64,000 nucleotides of DNA, taken from contig NZ_QHKS01000005.1 of the NCBI RefSeq assembly GCF_003353175.1, forward strand, positions 248,001 to 312,000. Reading direction: 5' to 3'. This DNA comes from Paraburkholderia lacunae. Its GTDB lineage: Bacteria > Pseudomonadota > Gammaproteobacteria > Burkholderiales > Burkholderiaceae. The notes under the pieces are model-generated. The model saw only the letters and a list, made by a program, of their open reading frames with translations, was not told the origin of the DNA and made no database searches. Below, piece by piece: positions 35,929-44,797 of this stretch. The translations under genes and the position numbers were made by a program. The stretch's first letter is position 1. Every line of letters starts with the position of its first letter.

Positions 35929-35946
35929 TAAACGTCTAGACGTTTA
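35929..35946. promoter_or_regulatory. Perfect 18-bp palindrome, likely PhnF operator
   Basis: TAAACGTCTAGACGTTTA is its own reverse complement. It lies 49 nt before phnG and 116 nt before phnF. PhnF is a HutC-type GntR repressor, and such proteins bind short palindromes in the divergent control region, so this is the natural operator candidate. Confidence 0.7.
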
Positions 35947-36061
35947 AAGATATACTCGTCGAGCGTTGCTGCACGTGCGGGCTAATTCACATTTCCATCA
36001 CGGCTCGCGCACTACAATGCACGACATAGCGAATATTTGAACCTAGGGGAATGACAGCACC

Positions 36062-36820
36062 ATGACATCGAACGACAACGCGACGCCGGGCACGCTGCTC
36101 GAACGCGGCGCGGGCGTTGCCGTGTGGCGGCAGATCGAGCAGATTCTCGCCGCGGAAATTGCGGCGAGCGGTTTCGGCGAGGAGGGCCGCTTGCCCAGCG
36201 AGGGTGAACTGGCCAGGCGCTTCGACGTGAACCGGCATACCGTGCGCCGGGCGATGCTGGGTCTCGCCGCGCTTGGTCTTGTCAGCGTCGAACAGGGACG
36301 CGGCACGTTCGTGCAACCCGGTGCCATCGACTACACGATCGGCCGCCGCACGCGGTTTACAGAAAACTTGCGGCAGCAGCATCACGCGGCTGCCGGCACG
36401 ATGCTGTCGGCCGCGCGCGTGAAAGCCGAGCCGAATGTCGCCAAGGCGCTCGGCCTGCGGGCGGGCGCGTCCGTCTATCGGATCGAATCGCTGCACGAAT
36501 CGGACGGCGTGCCGCTCACGTTCGCGCGCAACTGGTATCCGGCGGCGCGCTTCGCGGATCTGCCGGAGGTGCTGGAGCGTACCGGCAGCATCACGAAGTC
36601 GATGGCGGAATACGGCGTGAACGATTACCTGCGCAAATGGAGCCGTATCGGCAGCGTATTGCCTGAGCCGGAAGTGGCGCGGCGTTTGAATATCAACCGG
36701 CAGCAGCCGGTGCTGTGGGTCGAAAACGTCGACGTCGATCTGGAGGGTACGCCGATCAAGTACGGCTTCACGCATTTCGCCGCCGACCGTGTGCAACTGC
36801 TCGTTGAGCACGACGTATGA
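36062..36820 (+). CDS. phnF: PhnF, GntR/HutC-family regulator of phosphonate genes
   Basis: 252 residues: an N-terminal winged helix (WRQIEQILAAEIAASGFGEEGRLPSE then GELARRFDVNRHTVRRAMLGLAALGL) and a C-terminal UTRA ligand domain (SVYRIESLHESDGVPLTFARNWYP). It probably represses phnGHIJKLM and its own operon and responds to phosphate or a phosphonate. The ATG follows AGGGGAATGACAGCACC. Its stop overlaps the next start (ATGA), so regulator, DUF1045 protein and PhnN are made together. Confidence 0.93.
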   Translation: MTSNDNATPGTLLERGAGVAVWRQIEQILAAEIAASGFGEEGRLPSEGELARRFDVNRHTVRRAMLGLAALGLVSVEQGRGTFVQPGAIDYTIGRRTRFTENLRQQHHAAAGTMLSAARVKAEPNVAKALGLRAGASVYRIESLHESDGVPLTFARNWYPAARFADLPEVLERTGSITKSMAEYGVNDYLRKWSRIGSVLPEPEVARRLNINRQQPVLWVENVDVDLEGTPIKYGFTHFAADRVQLLVEHDV

Positions 36821-37539
36821 GCGGCGCCGTCTGGGGCGCCGAGGCACGTTTTGCCGTGTATTACGCGCCGTCGCGTGATTCGGCATGGTGGCGGGCAGGG
36901 TCCGGCTGGCTGGGCCGCGATGCGGAAAGCGGCGAGGTGTGCGCGCCGCCGCAACCGGACGGCTTGAAGCGTCCCTTGGTGGACCTGACTGAGGCGCCCC
37001 GTCGCTACGGATGGCACGGCACGCTGGTTGCTCCGTTTCGTTTGGCGGGCGGCGCGACCCAGCACGACGTGCTGCAAACGGCGCTCGAATGGGCGCATTC
37101 GCAGGCCGCGTTTACGTTGCCGGTCGAAGCGGCGACACTCGGCGATTTTGTTGCGCTGCGTCCTGCGGATGAGACCGGCGAAACGACTATCCGCGCCGTC
37201 GCTGCAAGCGCGTTGCAATCGTTCGCTGCACTGCGCGCGCGGCCGTCCGCCGCCGATCTCGCAAGCCGTCTCGCGGCGCCGCTGACTGAACGGCAACGCG
37301 CGTTGCTGGTCGAATGGGGTTATCCGTATGTGTTCGACGAATTCCGTTTTCACATGACGGTATCCAATTCGCTCGCGGATGCCGATGAGCGCGCGATGCT
37401 GGTCGCCTGGTGGCGGGCGCAAACGCCCGGGCTCGGGCCGCTCGTCGTCGACCACGCCGCGCTTTTTGTCGAACCCGCACCGGGCGCGCCGTTCGTGTTG
37501 TGGCGGCGCGTGCCGTTTCAGACACGGGAGGTGAAGTAA
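36817..37539 (+). CDS. DUF1045 phosphonate-operon protein (2H phosphoesterase-like)
   Basis: 240 residues of the DUF1045 family, found almost only in C-P lyase clusters. Two HxT motifs (RYGWHGTLVAPFRL and FRFHMTVSNSL), the signature of 2H cyclic phosphodiesterases, suggest it acts on a cyclic phosphate. In E. coli, PhnP opens the ribose 1,2-cyclic phosphate formed by PhnJ; no phnP is seen in this window, so this protein may fill that step (inference). It overlaps phnF by 4 nt and ends 2 nt before phnN. Confidence 0.85.
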   Translation: MSGAVWGAEARFAVYYAPSRDSAWWRAGSGWLGRDAESGEVCAPPQPDGLKRPLVDLTEAPRRYGWHGTLVAPFRLAGGATQHDVLQTALEWAHSQAAFTLPVEAATLGDFVALRPADETGETTIRAVAASALQSFAALRARPSAADLASRLAAPLTERQRALLVEWGYPYVFDEFRFHMTVSNSLADADERAMLVAWWRAQTPGLGPLVVDHAALFVEPAPGAPFVLWRRVPFQTREVK

Positions 37540-37541
37540 CG

Positions 37542-38090
37542 ATGGCAGGTCGTTTGATCTATGTAATGGGGCCGTCCGGCGCGGGCAAGGATTCGTTGCT
37601 GGGTTTTGCGCGCAGGCGCTTGGTGGGCGAGCCGATTCTATTCGCCCATCGTTACATCACGCGGCCGAGCGGCAATGGTGAGGAGCATGTCGCGCTGAGC
37701 GCCGAAGAATTTGCGGCGCGTTCCGTGCTCGGTCTGTTCGCGTTGGAGTGGTCCAGCCACTCGCTGCGTTATGGCATCGGTATCGAACTCGATACGTGGC
37801 TGGCGCGGGGTTGCGCGGTCGTCGTCAACGGTTCGCGTCAGTATTTACAGCAGACGCTGGGGCGTTATCCGCAAACGGAAGTGGTGCACGTGGACGCTGC
37901 GCCGCACATTCTCGAAGCGCGACTCGACGCGCGGGCGCGTGAGTCGGCGGAGCAGGTCGCGGCAAGGCTTGCACGGCGTGCGCCGTTTTCGTTGCCTGAC
38001 GGAGTTCGCTGCACCACCATCGATAACTCGGGCGAACTCGAAGACGCAGGGCATGCGTTGATTGCGTTTTTGAAGGCACGTTCTTGCTGA
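37542..38090 (+). CDS. phnN: Ribose 1,5-bisphosphokinase
   Basis: 182 residues, guanylate-kinase-like fold. The P-loop is MGPSGAGKDSLL at about residues 9-20, followed by AHRYITRPSGNGEEHVALSAEEF and YGIGIELDTWLARGCAVVVNGSR. It phosphorylates ribose 1,5-bisphosphate to PRPP, recycling the ribose left by C-P lyase. The ATG lies 2 nt after the DUF1045 stop and uses GGGAGGTGAAG inside that gene. Confidence 0.94.
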   Translation: MAGRLIYVMGPSGAGKDSLLGFARRRLVGEPILFAHRYITRPSGNGEEHVALSAEEFAARSVLGLFALEWSSHSLRYGIGIELDTWLARGCAVVVNGSRQYLQQTLGRYPQTEVVHVDAAPHILEARLDARARESAEQVAARLARRAPFSLPDGVRCTTIDNSGELEDAGHALIAFLKARSC

Positions 38091-38126
38091 ACACCGCGAT
38101 TAAGCGCGGCAAACTCTCGATCGCCG

Positions 38127-38450
38127 TTAGAAGGTGGCCCCCGTCGCGCGCACGAGAGGATGCTCTGCGATCGACTTCTGCCTGTTGGCAGCAGGCGGGA
38201 TGACGCACCAACTGCCGTCGTCGTGCCTGAAGAAGAACAATGCGCGCGCTCCGGCTGGTGACGACGTTTCGACGCACACGTAGCGTCCCCCATTCCACCC
38301 GGCGCGACTGAATCGGGTCACATGAACGGGCGTCGCGGGAGCCGGCGCGAGCCACTTTTCGACCTGCGAACGCAGGGACTGCCCATTCATGTTTTTCATG
38401 TTCGGCTCCAGCAGGTTTGCCGTCCAGGTAACGGGACGGTTTCTCACCAT
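38127..38450 (-). CDS. Hypothetical protein
   Basis: 107 residues, no signal peptide, no recognised family. The core VHVTRFSRAGWNGGRYVCVE, then ALFFFRHDDGSWCVIPPAA, is rich in aromatic residues and looks like a small beta domain. The ATG at 38450 follows AAGGAG with short spacing; in-frame ATGs at 38399 and 38390 are alternatives. Small proteins of this look are often single copies scattered in Burkholderia genomes. It converges on phnN. Confidence 0.6.
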   Translation of the reverse strand: MVRNRPVTWTANLLEPNMKNMNGQSLRSQVEKWLAPAPATPVHVTRFSRAGWNGGRYVCVETSSPAGARALFFFRHDDGSWCVIPPAANRQKSIAEHPLVRATGATF

Positions 38451-38948
38451 TCATCTCCTTAACGCCGCAGACGCGCACCATGTTGACCAAGATGTTGTGA
38501 GTTCTGAAACCGAATATTTCGAGGTGAGTGGGCTTCGGAAAACTGCCCCTATCTATCCGCTACTGGCCAAATCCGCCAGACGGCTGGCGTTCAAACCAGG
38601 ACTGGCGTAAAAAGCCGCTTGCGAGTTCGCTAACGACGCTCGACGCGAATCTTCACTACCGCTGCGGCACTCCGCGCCCTATAACCTATTTGCAGGGCGA
38701 TTATTACGTGTCGAGGGTCCACAAAATCCGTTGACACTGCCAGTTCGCACGCCATCTTGCGCCTCGGAGCCTCGGCTCGGCGCACTGCTCTCCCAGTTTT
38801 CCCAATGACCTGGAACTTCCGCCTCGGGCATTTGGCCCGCACGCGCGAAGGACGCTTTGCGTGCCCAGCAATCGGGTGAGGATGTCAACTTCGGGCACGC
38901 GAATGACGCATCGCATGATTGGAACTCAACGCAATTCAAGGAGCTAAC
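38451..38948. other. Gene-free stretch of lower GC
   Basis: About 500 nt with lower GC than the flanking operons and no frame with acceptable codon bias, ribosome-binding site or known motif. It probably holds promoters for the two small flanking genes. Confidence 0.45.
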
Positions 38949-39197
38949 GTGAAATCGATATTGATGATCGCTTCTGCCACCGGGTTGCTTGTTATGGCAG
39001 GGCTCGCTCATTCTCAAGGCATGCCCGAGACGCCACAACCCGCCCCGCAGGAAAATGCCGCGACTCAGGATGCTGCGCCCGCTACCGGGACGCAGGCATA
39101 CGGAGGTACGCCCGACACGAAGATGCAAAGCGGCACGCAACATGCCAGGCCCTGTAGCACGAACCCACAATGCAACATCTTTTTCGGGGGGAGCTAA
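38949..39197 (+). CDS. Small exported hypothetical protein
   Basis: 82 residues from a GTG start that follows AAGGAGCTAAC with ideal spacing. The signal peptide (MKSILMIASATGLLVMAGLAHS) is followed by a Pro/Ala/Gln/Thr-rich, probably disordered segment and a C-terminal HARPCSTNPQCNIFFGGS with two Cys that could form a disulfide. No family recognised. An ATG at 38919 is less likely because it lies before the ribosome-binding site. Confidence 0.6.
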   Translation: MKSILMIASATGLLVMAGLAHSQGMPETPQPAPQENAATQDAAPATGTQAYGGTPDTKMQSGTQHARPCSTNPQCNIFFGGS

Positions 39198-39240
39198 CAA
39201 CTAGCTGGGTGATGGACGGGACCACAACAGAAAACACGAG

Positions 39241-39573
39241 ATGACCCCACCGGGCGGAGTGACCGACTTTGTTCGTATTGCGACCGCTGTCGTTCGCCGC
39301 CCGGTCCGAATCGGTGTCCGAAGACGCGGCCGCATATCGATGCGATGGAGAGGGGAAAGCCCCAGCGACATCCTTTACCTCAAGACACCGTTGCGTCAGG
39401 TATCCTTGTCAAGCAAAGGTAACGATCAACGCTCAGTATTCACTGGCCTTTGGGAAGTCACTGGAGCGACTGGAAAATTCAAAGGACTAATAGGCGCCGG
39501 CACACTGAGAATCAACCAGTTATCCGAAAGTGAGCGCCAATGGATTTTAGATGGGGAGATGAGCCAGCCATAG
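39241..39573 (+). pseudogene. Probable frameshifted relic of a small beta-barrel protein
   Basis: The downstream half reads VFTGLWEVTGATGKFKGLIGAGTL and ends WILDGEMSQP, which resembles the C-terminal repeat of small secreted beta-barrel proteins (TGGTGKFxGIxGxGT type). The upstream half of the same protein seems to continue in another frame (39269-39430: AAAYRCDGEGKAPATSFTS), so one frameshift between about 39380 and 39430 would join them. No good ribosome-binding site precedes 39241. Call is tentative. Confidence 0.4.
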
Positions 39574-39674
39574 CTTATCGAGGCAATAGAGGGTCGAATT
39601 GCGCTGGTGTTGATTCTCATGCCCACGCCCATATGTGCCGATGTTACGGAACCACAGTGGACAAGCCGACAAGT

Positions 39675-40019
39675 ATGACCAAACCTGAATTTACAGAGCC
39701 CGACAGCGCACGCCCCGACTTGCTGTGTTTCCTCGTGGCGATTGCGGCGGCATCGTACGCGTTGACTTACGAATGGCGCGTGGATCATGTTGTTGAGTGC
39801 TGCCGTCAATGGCTGAAGAAGAACCAGCTGACGATGCACTGGCTCGACCGGGTCCGCATTGGGCAACTTGCCCTTAAGATTGCCAGTCAAGACTTGTTGG
39901 AGGCCGGCGTCGCAGTTCGACTGTCTAGCGTGCAGGCTCTGTTCACCAGTGAGATGGAACTCAACGGGGCAAGCACAATGGTCCAGCGGATGATGGCGCT
40001 TTGTCACGAAGCGCTCTGA
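39675..40019 (+). CDS. Hypothetical protein
   Basis: 114 residues from MTKPEFTEPDSARPDLLCFL; the frame is open to 39540 but the earlier part has poor codon bias. Mostly helical, with one hydrophobic patch (LLCFLVAIAAASYALTYEW) and no recognised family. GC is lower than in the neighbours. It converges on the IclR-family gene 24 nt away. Confidence 0.5.
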   Translation: MTKPEFTEPDSARPDLLCFLVAIAAASYALTYEWRVDHVVECCRQWLKKNQLTMHWLDRVRIGQLALKIASQDLLEAGVAVRLSSVQALFTSEMELNGASTMVQRMMALCHEAL

Positions 40020-40043
40020 GCACGACGCGCGCCGCTATCGATC

Positions 40044-40868
40044 TCAACCGCGCCGCGCCACCATCTCCGACACCGTCTGCGCCGCATGCTGCAGCGGTTC
40101 CAGAAACGCCTTCACCATCTGTTTGGCCGAATTGCGCTGGGCGTTGCCGCTGATATTCATCGCCGCGATCACGCGCCCCTGGCGATTGCGAATCGGCGCG
40201 GACAGCGAAATCAGACCGCCTTCCAGTTCCTGATCGACGATCGCCCAGCCCTGGCGGCGCACCTGCGCGATCAGTTTCTTCAGCTCTTCCTTGTCGGTGA
40301 CCGTACGCGGCGTATGTGCGTAGAGCGGCGCCGAACTCAGGGTCGCGTCGAGCGTCTCGTCGTCGAGCGCGGCGAGCAGCACGCGGCCCATCGACGTGCA
40401 ATACGCCGGCAAGCGGCTGCCGATCGACAGATTGATCGTCATGATCTTGTGGGTCGGCACGCGCAGCACATAGACGATTTCAGTGCGATCGAGCACGGCC
40501 GCCGAGCAGCTTTCGTGCACCTGTGCCGACAGTTGTTCCATCACCGGTTCGGCGAGGTTCCAGAACGGCATCGAGGTCAGATACGCGAAGCCGAGATCGA
40601 GGATTTTCGGCGTGAGGCGGAACAGCCGGCCTTCGGCTTCCACATAGCCGAGCGTCTGCAAGGTGAGCAGGATGCGGCGCGCGCCGGCGCGCGTCAGGCC
40701 GGTGGCGGCGGCCACGTCGGTCAGCGTCTGTTCGGGGCGCGTGGCGTCGAACGCGCGGATCACCGCCAGGCCGCGCGCGAACGACTGCACATACGAATCA
40801 CCCGGTTTGTCCGGGGCCGGTTCGGCACTGACAGGAACGGCGGAAGACGGCGGCAGGGCTTTGCTCAT
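40044..40868 (-). CDS. IclR-family regulator, PcaR/PobR type
   Basis: 274 residues: winged helix (YVQSFARGLAVIRAF, ATGLTRAGARRILLTLQTLGYV) and IclR effector domain (LEGGLISLSAPIRNRQGRVIAAMNIS). The sequence style is that of the PcaR/PcaU/PobR branch that controls beta-ketoadipate genes. The frame is open to 41051, but ATG at 40868 matches the family N terminus. The only beta-ketoadipate gene in the window, pcaF, lies 7.5 kb away beyond the otn operon, which suggests the two were once adjacent. A tetronate role is a weaker alternative, because the otn operon has its own FadR-type regulator. Confidence 0.85.
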   Translation of the reverse strand: MSKALPPSSAVPVSAEPAPDKPGDSYVQSFARGLAVIRAFDATRPEQTLTDVAAATGLTRAGARRILLTLQTLGYVEAEGRLFRLTPKILDLGFAYLTSMPFWNLAEPVMEQLSAQVHESCSAAVLDRTEIVYVLRVPTHKIMTINLSIGSRLPAYCTSMGRVLLAALDDETLDATLSSAPLYAHTPRTVTDKEELKKLIAQVRRQGWAIVDQELEGGLISLSAPIRNRQGRVIAAMNISGNAQRNSAKQMVKAFLEPLQHAAQTVSEMVARRG

Positions 40869-41098
40869 GGGCCTTTGCAAAAAGCGTTCGAAGAGGGCAT
40901 ATACCGGTCGCGCGCCACGCAGCGCAACCGGACACAAGCCTGGGCGGCGCGATGTCGCGGGAAGCCGTGACGATAGCTTAAGCCTTGATTTTCGCCAACC
41001 TCGCAGGTTTTTGGGCTGCCAGCCCAGGGTTTGCATGGATGCGCTCGGCAATCAAAATTTGTATGATGACCAGATAACATGATCAATCGAGGCATTCG

Positions 41099-41803
41099 AT
41101 GTTCGACAAGATTCCTGCCCGGGCACTGAGCGACACGGTCGCGCAGCAGCTTCTCAAGCAGATCGACAAAGGCGCCTTCGAGCGCGGCGGCAAGCTGCCG
41201 ACGGAGGCCGTACTGGCGCAGCAGTTCGGCGTGAGCCGCACGGTGATCCGTGAGGCGATTTCGCGGCTGAAGAACGAAGGCGTGGTCGAGCCGCGCCAGG
41301 GCAGCGGCGTGTTCGTTGCCGCGCACGGCGCGATCCGGCCGCTGCGCATCGATTACGCGGAAGCCGTCGAGGCGGGCTCGGTGCTGCAAATCCTCGCGCT
41401 GCGGCGGGCGATCGAAGCGGAAGTCGCATCGGAAGCCGCCATGCGCCGCAGCGACGCCGACATGGTGTCGATCGACGCCGCGCTCGCGAAGATCGACGCA
41501 GCGGTGGCCGAAGGCGAAGACGGCGTCGCTGAAGACGTCGCATTTCATCGCGCTATCGCCGCGGCCACCGGCAATCCGTATTTCCTCAAGACGCTCACGT
41601 TCCTGAACCAGTACCTCGAAGCGGGCACCGTGGTGACGCGGCGCAATGAAGCACTGCGCGAGGACTTTTCCCGTCAGGTGCGCGAAGAGCATGCGGCGAT
41701 CGCCGCCGCGATTCGTGCGGGCGACCCGATGGCGGCGCGCAATGCGGCGCGCACGCATATGTACAACGCGGCACGGCGGCTCGCGGAAGCGGGTATTTGC
41801 TGA
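41099..41803 (+). CDS. FadR-type GntR regulator of the tetronate operon
   Basis: 234 residues: winged helix (ALSDTVAQQLLKQIDKGAFE, GGKLPTEAVLAQQFGVSRTV and REAISRLKNEGVV) and an FCD ligand domain with metal-binding residues in AEDVAFHRAIAAATGNPYF and EHAAIAAAIRAGD, HMYNAARRL. It is first in the same-strand otn operon, 47 nt before ltnD, so it probably controls it in response to a tetronate. TTGTATGATGACC, 37 nt upstream, shares TTGTATG with the motif near 21.33 kb and may be part of its operator. Confidence 0.9.
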   Translation: MFDKIPARALSDTVAQQLLKQIDKGAFERGGKLPTEAVLAQQFGVSRTVIREAISRLKNEGVVEPRQGSGVFVAAHGAIRPLRIDYAEAVEAGSVLQILALRRAIEAEVASEAAMRRSDADMVSIDAALAKIDAAVAEGEDGVAEDVAFHRAIAAATGNPYFLKTLTFLNQYLEAGTVVTRRNEALREDFSRQVREEHAAIAAAIRAGDPMAARNAARTHMYNAARRLAEAGIC

Positions 41804-41850
41804 GCGCTTTCGAGCGCCAACTGCTAATGAAGTATTCTCAGAGGTCAAGC

Positions 41851-42741
41851 ATGGTCAGAAATGTCGGTGTCATCGGTCTTGGTGCAATGGGCCTGGGTGT
41901 CGCGCGCTCGCTGTTGCGCGCGGGTTTTCGGGTTCACGCGTGCGATTTGCGCAACGAGGTCCTGCAAGGGTTCGTCCAGGAAGGCGGAGTGGCTTGCGCT
42001 TCGCCCGCGGAGCTCGGGGCGCAATGCGAAGTGGTCATCACGCTCGTGGTCAACGCGGCGCAGACCGAAGCGGTGCTGTTCGGCGAGCGGGGCGCCGTGC
42101 CGGCGATGAAGCCAGGCGGCGTCGTGATCGCCAGTGCGACTGTCGCGCCTGACTTCGCCATCGAACTCGGCAAGAGGATCGAGGCCGCCGGTTTGCAGAT
42201 GCTCGATGCGCCGGTGTCGGGTGGCGCGGCGCGTGCCGCCTCCGGTGAAATGACGATGATGACGTCCGGCCCGGACGCGGCCTATGCCGCGTGCGAGGAC
42301 GTGCTGGCCGCGATGGCCGGCAAGGTGTATCGCCTCGGCTCGGCGCATGGCGCCGGGTCGAAAGTGAAGATCATCAATCAGTTGCTGGCCGGCGTGCATA
42401 TCGCGGTGGCCGCCGAGGCGATGGCGCTCGGTCTGCGCGAAGGCGTGGATCCTGAGGCGCTGTACGAGGTCATCACGCATAGCGCGGGCAATTCGTGGAT
42501 GTTCGAGAACCGCGTGCCGCATATCCTGAAAGGCGATTACACGCCGCTGTCGGCGGTCGATATCTTCGTCAAGGATCTCGGCCTCGTGCTCGATACCGCG
42601 CGCCGTTCGAAGTTTCCCTTGCCGCTTTCGGCGGCGGCGCATCAGATGTTCATGATGGCGTCGAGCGCCGGTCACGGCGGTGAAGACGATTCTGCAGTAG
42701 TCAAGATTTTCCCCGGCATCGACGTGCCGGCGGCGAAATAA
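41851..42741 (+). CDS. ltnD: L-threonate dehydrogenase
   Basis: A 296-residue beta-hydroxyacid dehydrogenase. NAD motif VGVIGLGAMGLGVARSLLRAGF; DAPVSGGAARAASGEMTMM; the catalytic Lys region GAGSKVKIINQLLAGVH. In the otn pathway it oxidises L-threonate to 2-oxo-tetronate. The ATG at 41851 gives the family-typical start; the frame is open 54 nt further upstream. Next to otnK, otnC, otnI and denD, this assignment is strong. Confidence 0.92.
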   Translation: MVRNVGVIGLGAMGLGVARSLLRAGFRVHACDLRNEVLQGFVQEGGVACASPAELGAQCEVVITLVVNAAQTEAVLFGERGAVPAMKPGGVVIASATVAPDFAIELGKRIEAAGLQMLDAPVSGGAARAASGEMTMMTSGPDAAYAACEDVLAAMAGKVYRLGSAHGAGSKVKIINQLLAGVHIAVAAEAMALGLREGVDPEALYEVITHSAGNSWMFENRVPHILKGDYTPLSAVDIFVKDLGLVLDTARRSKFPLPLSAAAHQMFMMASSAGHGGEDDSAVVKIFPGIDVPAAK

Positions 42742-42756
42742 GCGCGGGAGTTCGTC

Positions 42757-44067
42757 ATGACCATCCCGTCCCAACGCGCGCTGCTCGGCTGTATCGCCGA
42801 CGATTTCACCGGCGCCACCGACCTCGCCAACATGCTGGTGCGCGGCGGCATGCGCACCGTGCAGACCATCGGCGTGCCGGCGTCGAATGAAGCGATCGAG
42901 GCCGACGCGCTGGTTGTCGCGCTGAAATCGCGCACGATTCCCGCCGCCGACGCGGTCGCGCAATCGCTCGCCGCGCTCGACTGGTTGCGCGCGCAAGGTT
43001 GCCGGCAGTTCTTCTTCAAATATTGCTCGACGTTCGATTCGACCGACGCGGGCAACATCGGCCCAGTCACGGATGCGTTGCTCGACGCGTTGTCGGCGCA
43101 CGCCGGCGCAACGGCTTTTACGATCGCGTGCCCGGCGTTTCCCGAGAATGGCCGCACGATCTATCGCGGTCATCTGTTCGTCGGCGATACCTTGCTCAAC
43201 GAGTCGGGCATGGAAAACCATCCGCTCACGCCCATGCGCGATGCGAACCTCGTACGCGTGCTGCAACGGCAGACTGAATCGAAAGTCGGGCTGGTGCGGT
43301 ATGACGCCGTCGCCAAAGGCGTTTCCCAGGTACGCGAATCGTTCGACGCCTTGCGCCGCGACGGCGTGCGGATGGCGATCGCCGATGCGGTGTCGGACGC
43401 GGACCTCCACGTGCTCGGGCAAGCGTGCGCCGACCTCGTGCTGATTACGGGGGGCTCGGGTGTCGCGCTGGGCTTGCCCGGCAACTTCCGCCGCGCGGGT
43501 TGGCTCGCGGAGCAAACCGACGCCGCGCAATTGCCGCGCGTGGAAGGGTTGTCGGTCGTGCTGGCCGGCAGCGCGTCGAAAGCGACCAACGCGCAGGTGG
43601 CGGCCTGGCGCGAAACGCGGCCTGCGTTCCGCATCGATCCGTTGGCGGTGGCGCGCGGCGAACCGGTTGCCGAGCAGGCGCTGGCATTCGCCCAGGCGCA
43701 CTTCGATAAAGCCGAGCCGGTGCTGATCTACGCCACCGCCACGCCCGACGAAGTCAAAGCGGTGCAGCGCGAACTCGGCGTCAGCGAAGCGGGGCTCCTG
43801 GTCGAAACGGCCCTCGCGTCGATTGCACGCGGCCTGCGCGAGCGTGGCGTACGCAAGTTCGTCGTGGCGGGCGGCGAGACGTCGGGCGCGGTGGTGCAGG
43901 CGCTCGACGTGCACACGCTGCGCATCGGCGCGCAGATCGATCCCGGCGTGCCGGCCACCGCGACGACCGGTGCCGAGCCGCTTGCCCTGGCGTTGAAGTC
44001 CGGCAACTTCGGCACGACGGATTTCTTCGAAAAGGCGCTGCGCCATCTCGACGGGGTGGTGCAATGA
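42757..44067 (+). CDS. otnK: 3-oxo-tetronate kinase
   Basis: A 436-residue DUF1537 kinase that phosphorylates 3-oxo-tetronate at C4. N-terminal sugar-binding motif LGCIADDFTGATDLANMLVRGG; central ITGGSGVALGLPGNF; C-terminal ATP-binding FVVAGGETSGAVVQAL. It lies 15 nt after ltnD and overlaps otnC by 4 nt. The DUF1537 family was shown to be a kinase in exactly this gene context in Cupriavidus and related bacteria. Confidence 0.94.
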   Translation: MTIPSQRALLGCIADDFTGATDLANMLVRGGMRTVQTIGVPASNEAIEADALVVALKSRTIPAADAVAQSLAALDWLRAQGCRQFFFKYCSTFDSTDAGNIGPVTDALLDALSAHAGATAFTIACPAFPENGRTIYRGHLFVGDTLLNESGMENHPLTPMRDANLVRVLQRQTESKVGLVRYDAVAKGVSQVRESFDALRRDGVRMAIADAVSDADLHVLGQACADLVLITGGSGVALGLPGNFRRAGWLAEQTDAAQLPRVEGLSVVLAGSASKATNAQVAAWRETRPAFRIDPLAVARGEPVAEQALAFAQAHFDKAEPVLIYATATPDEVKAVQRELGVSEAGLLVETALASIARGLRERGVRKFVVAGGETSGAVVQALDVHTLRIGAQIDPGVPATATTGAEPLALALKSGNFGTTDFFEKALRHLDGVVQ

Positions 44068-44726
44068 CCGGCACGCCCGCACTTCATACGACGAACGAAG
44101 CCAGGGTCCGCGAAGAAATCTGCGTGACCGGCGCGAGCCTCTATCTACGCGGCTACACCGTGGGCACCGCCGGCAACATCAGCGCGCGCCTCGACGACGG
44201 CTGGCTGATCACGCCGACCGACGCATGCCTCGGCCGCCTCGACCCTGCCGACATCGCCAGAGTCGATCTGGCCGGCAACGTGCTGTCTGGCGGCAAGCCG
44301 TCGAAGACGCTGGCGCTGCATCGCGGCATCTACGCGTGCAACGGCGAGGCGCGCGGCATCGTCCACACGCATTCGACGCATCTGGTCGCGTTGACGCTTG
44401 CGGGCGTATGGAACGACAACGACGTGCTGCCGCCGATCACCCCGTACTACGTGATGAAAGTGGGACACGTCCCCCTGATTCGTTACAGGCGACCCGGCGA
44501 TCCGCAAGTCGCGCAGCAGATCGCCGCGCTTGCCGGGAGCGTACGCGCAGTCCTGCTCGAGCGTCTCGGCCCGGTAGTGTGGGAGCGCTCGGTTGCGCAG
44601 GCCTCGTATGCGCTCGAAGAATTCGAAGAGACCGCGCGCCTGTGGCTGATGACGACCCCGCGGCCCGTGCCGCTCGACGAAGCCGCACTCGAGGAATTGC
44701 GCACCACGTTCGGCGTGCGCTGGTAG
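44064..44726 (+). CDS. otnC: 3-oxo-tetronate 4-phosphate decarboxylase
   Basis: A 220-residue class II aldolase/decarboxylase. Substrate loop GTAGNISARLDDGWLITPTD; zinc ligands in GIVHTHSTHLVALTLAG and the later acid in LLERLGPVVWERS. It decarboxylates the phosphorylated 3-oxo-tetronate to dihydroxyacetone phosphate. Start overlaps otnK (ATGA). Confidence 0.93.
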   Translation: MTGTPALHTTNEARVREEICVTGASLYLRGYTVGTAGNISARLDDGWLITPTDACLGRLDPADIARVDLAGNVLSGGKPSKTLALHRGIYACNGEARGIVHTHSTHLVALTLAGVWNDNDVLPPITPYYVMKVGHVPLIRYRRPGDPQVAQQIAALAGSVRAVLLERLGPVVWERSVAQASYALEEFEETARLWLMTTPRPVPLDEAALEELRTTFGVRW

Positions 44727-44797
44727 AAGAAGCCGACATCAACAAAGCCCGGCGTCGCAAAGCAACGCATCAGGCTATCCATGGAAGGAGACAATGC

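Noticed and set aside
35912..35956. TTGACC and TATACT as a promoter for phnF
   Set aside because: The spacing is about 33 nt, too long for sigma70.
41845..44082. 745-codon minus-strand open frame opposite ltnD and otnK
   Set aside because: Arginine/histidine-rich composition, no domain, fully antisense to two certain genes; a shadow of GC-rich codon use. Long antisense frames at 17993-19585, 12864-14321, 11315-12568, 24652-26304 and 59978-61537 are rejected for the same reason.
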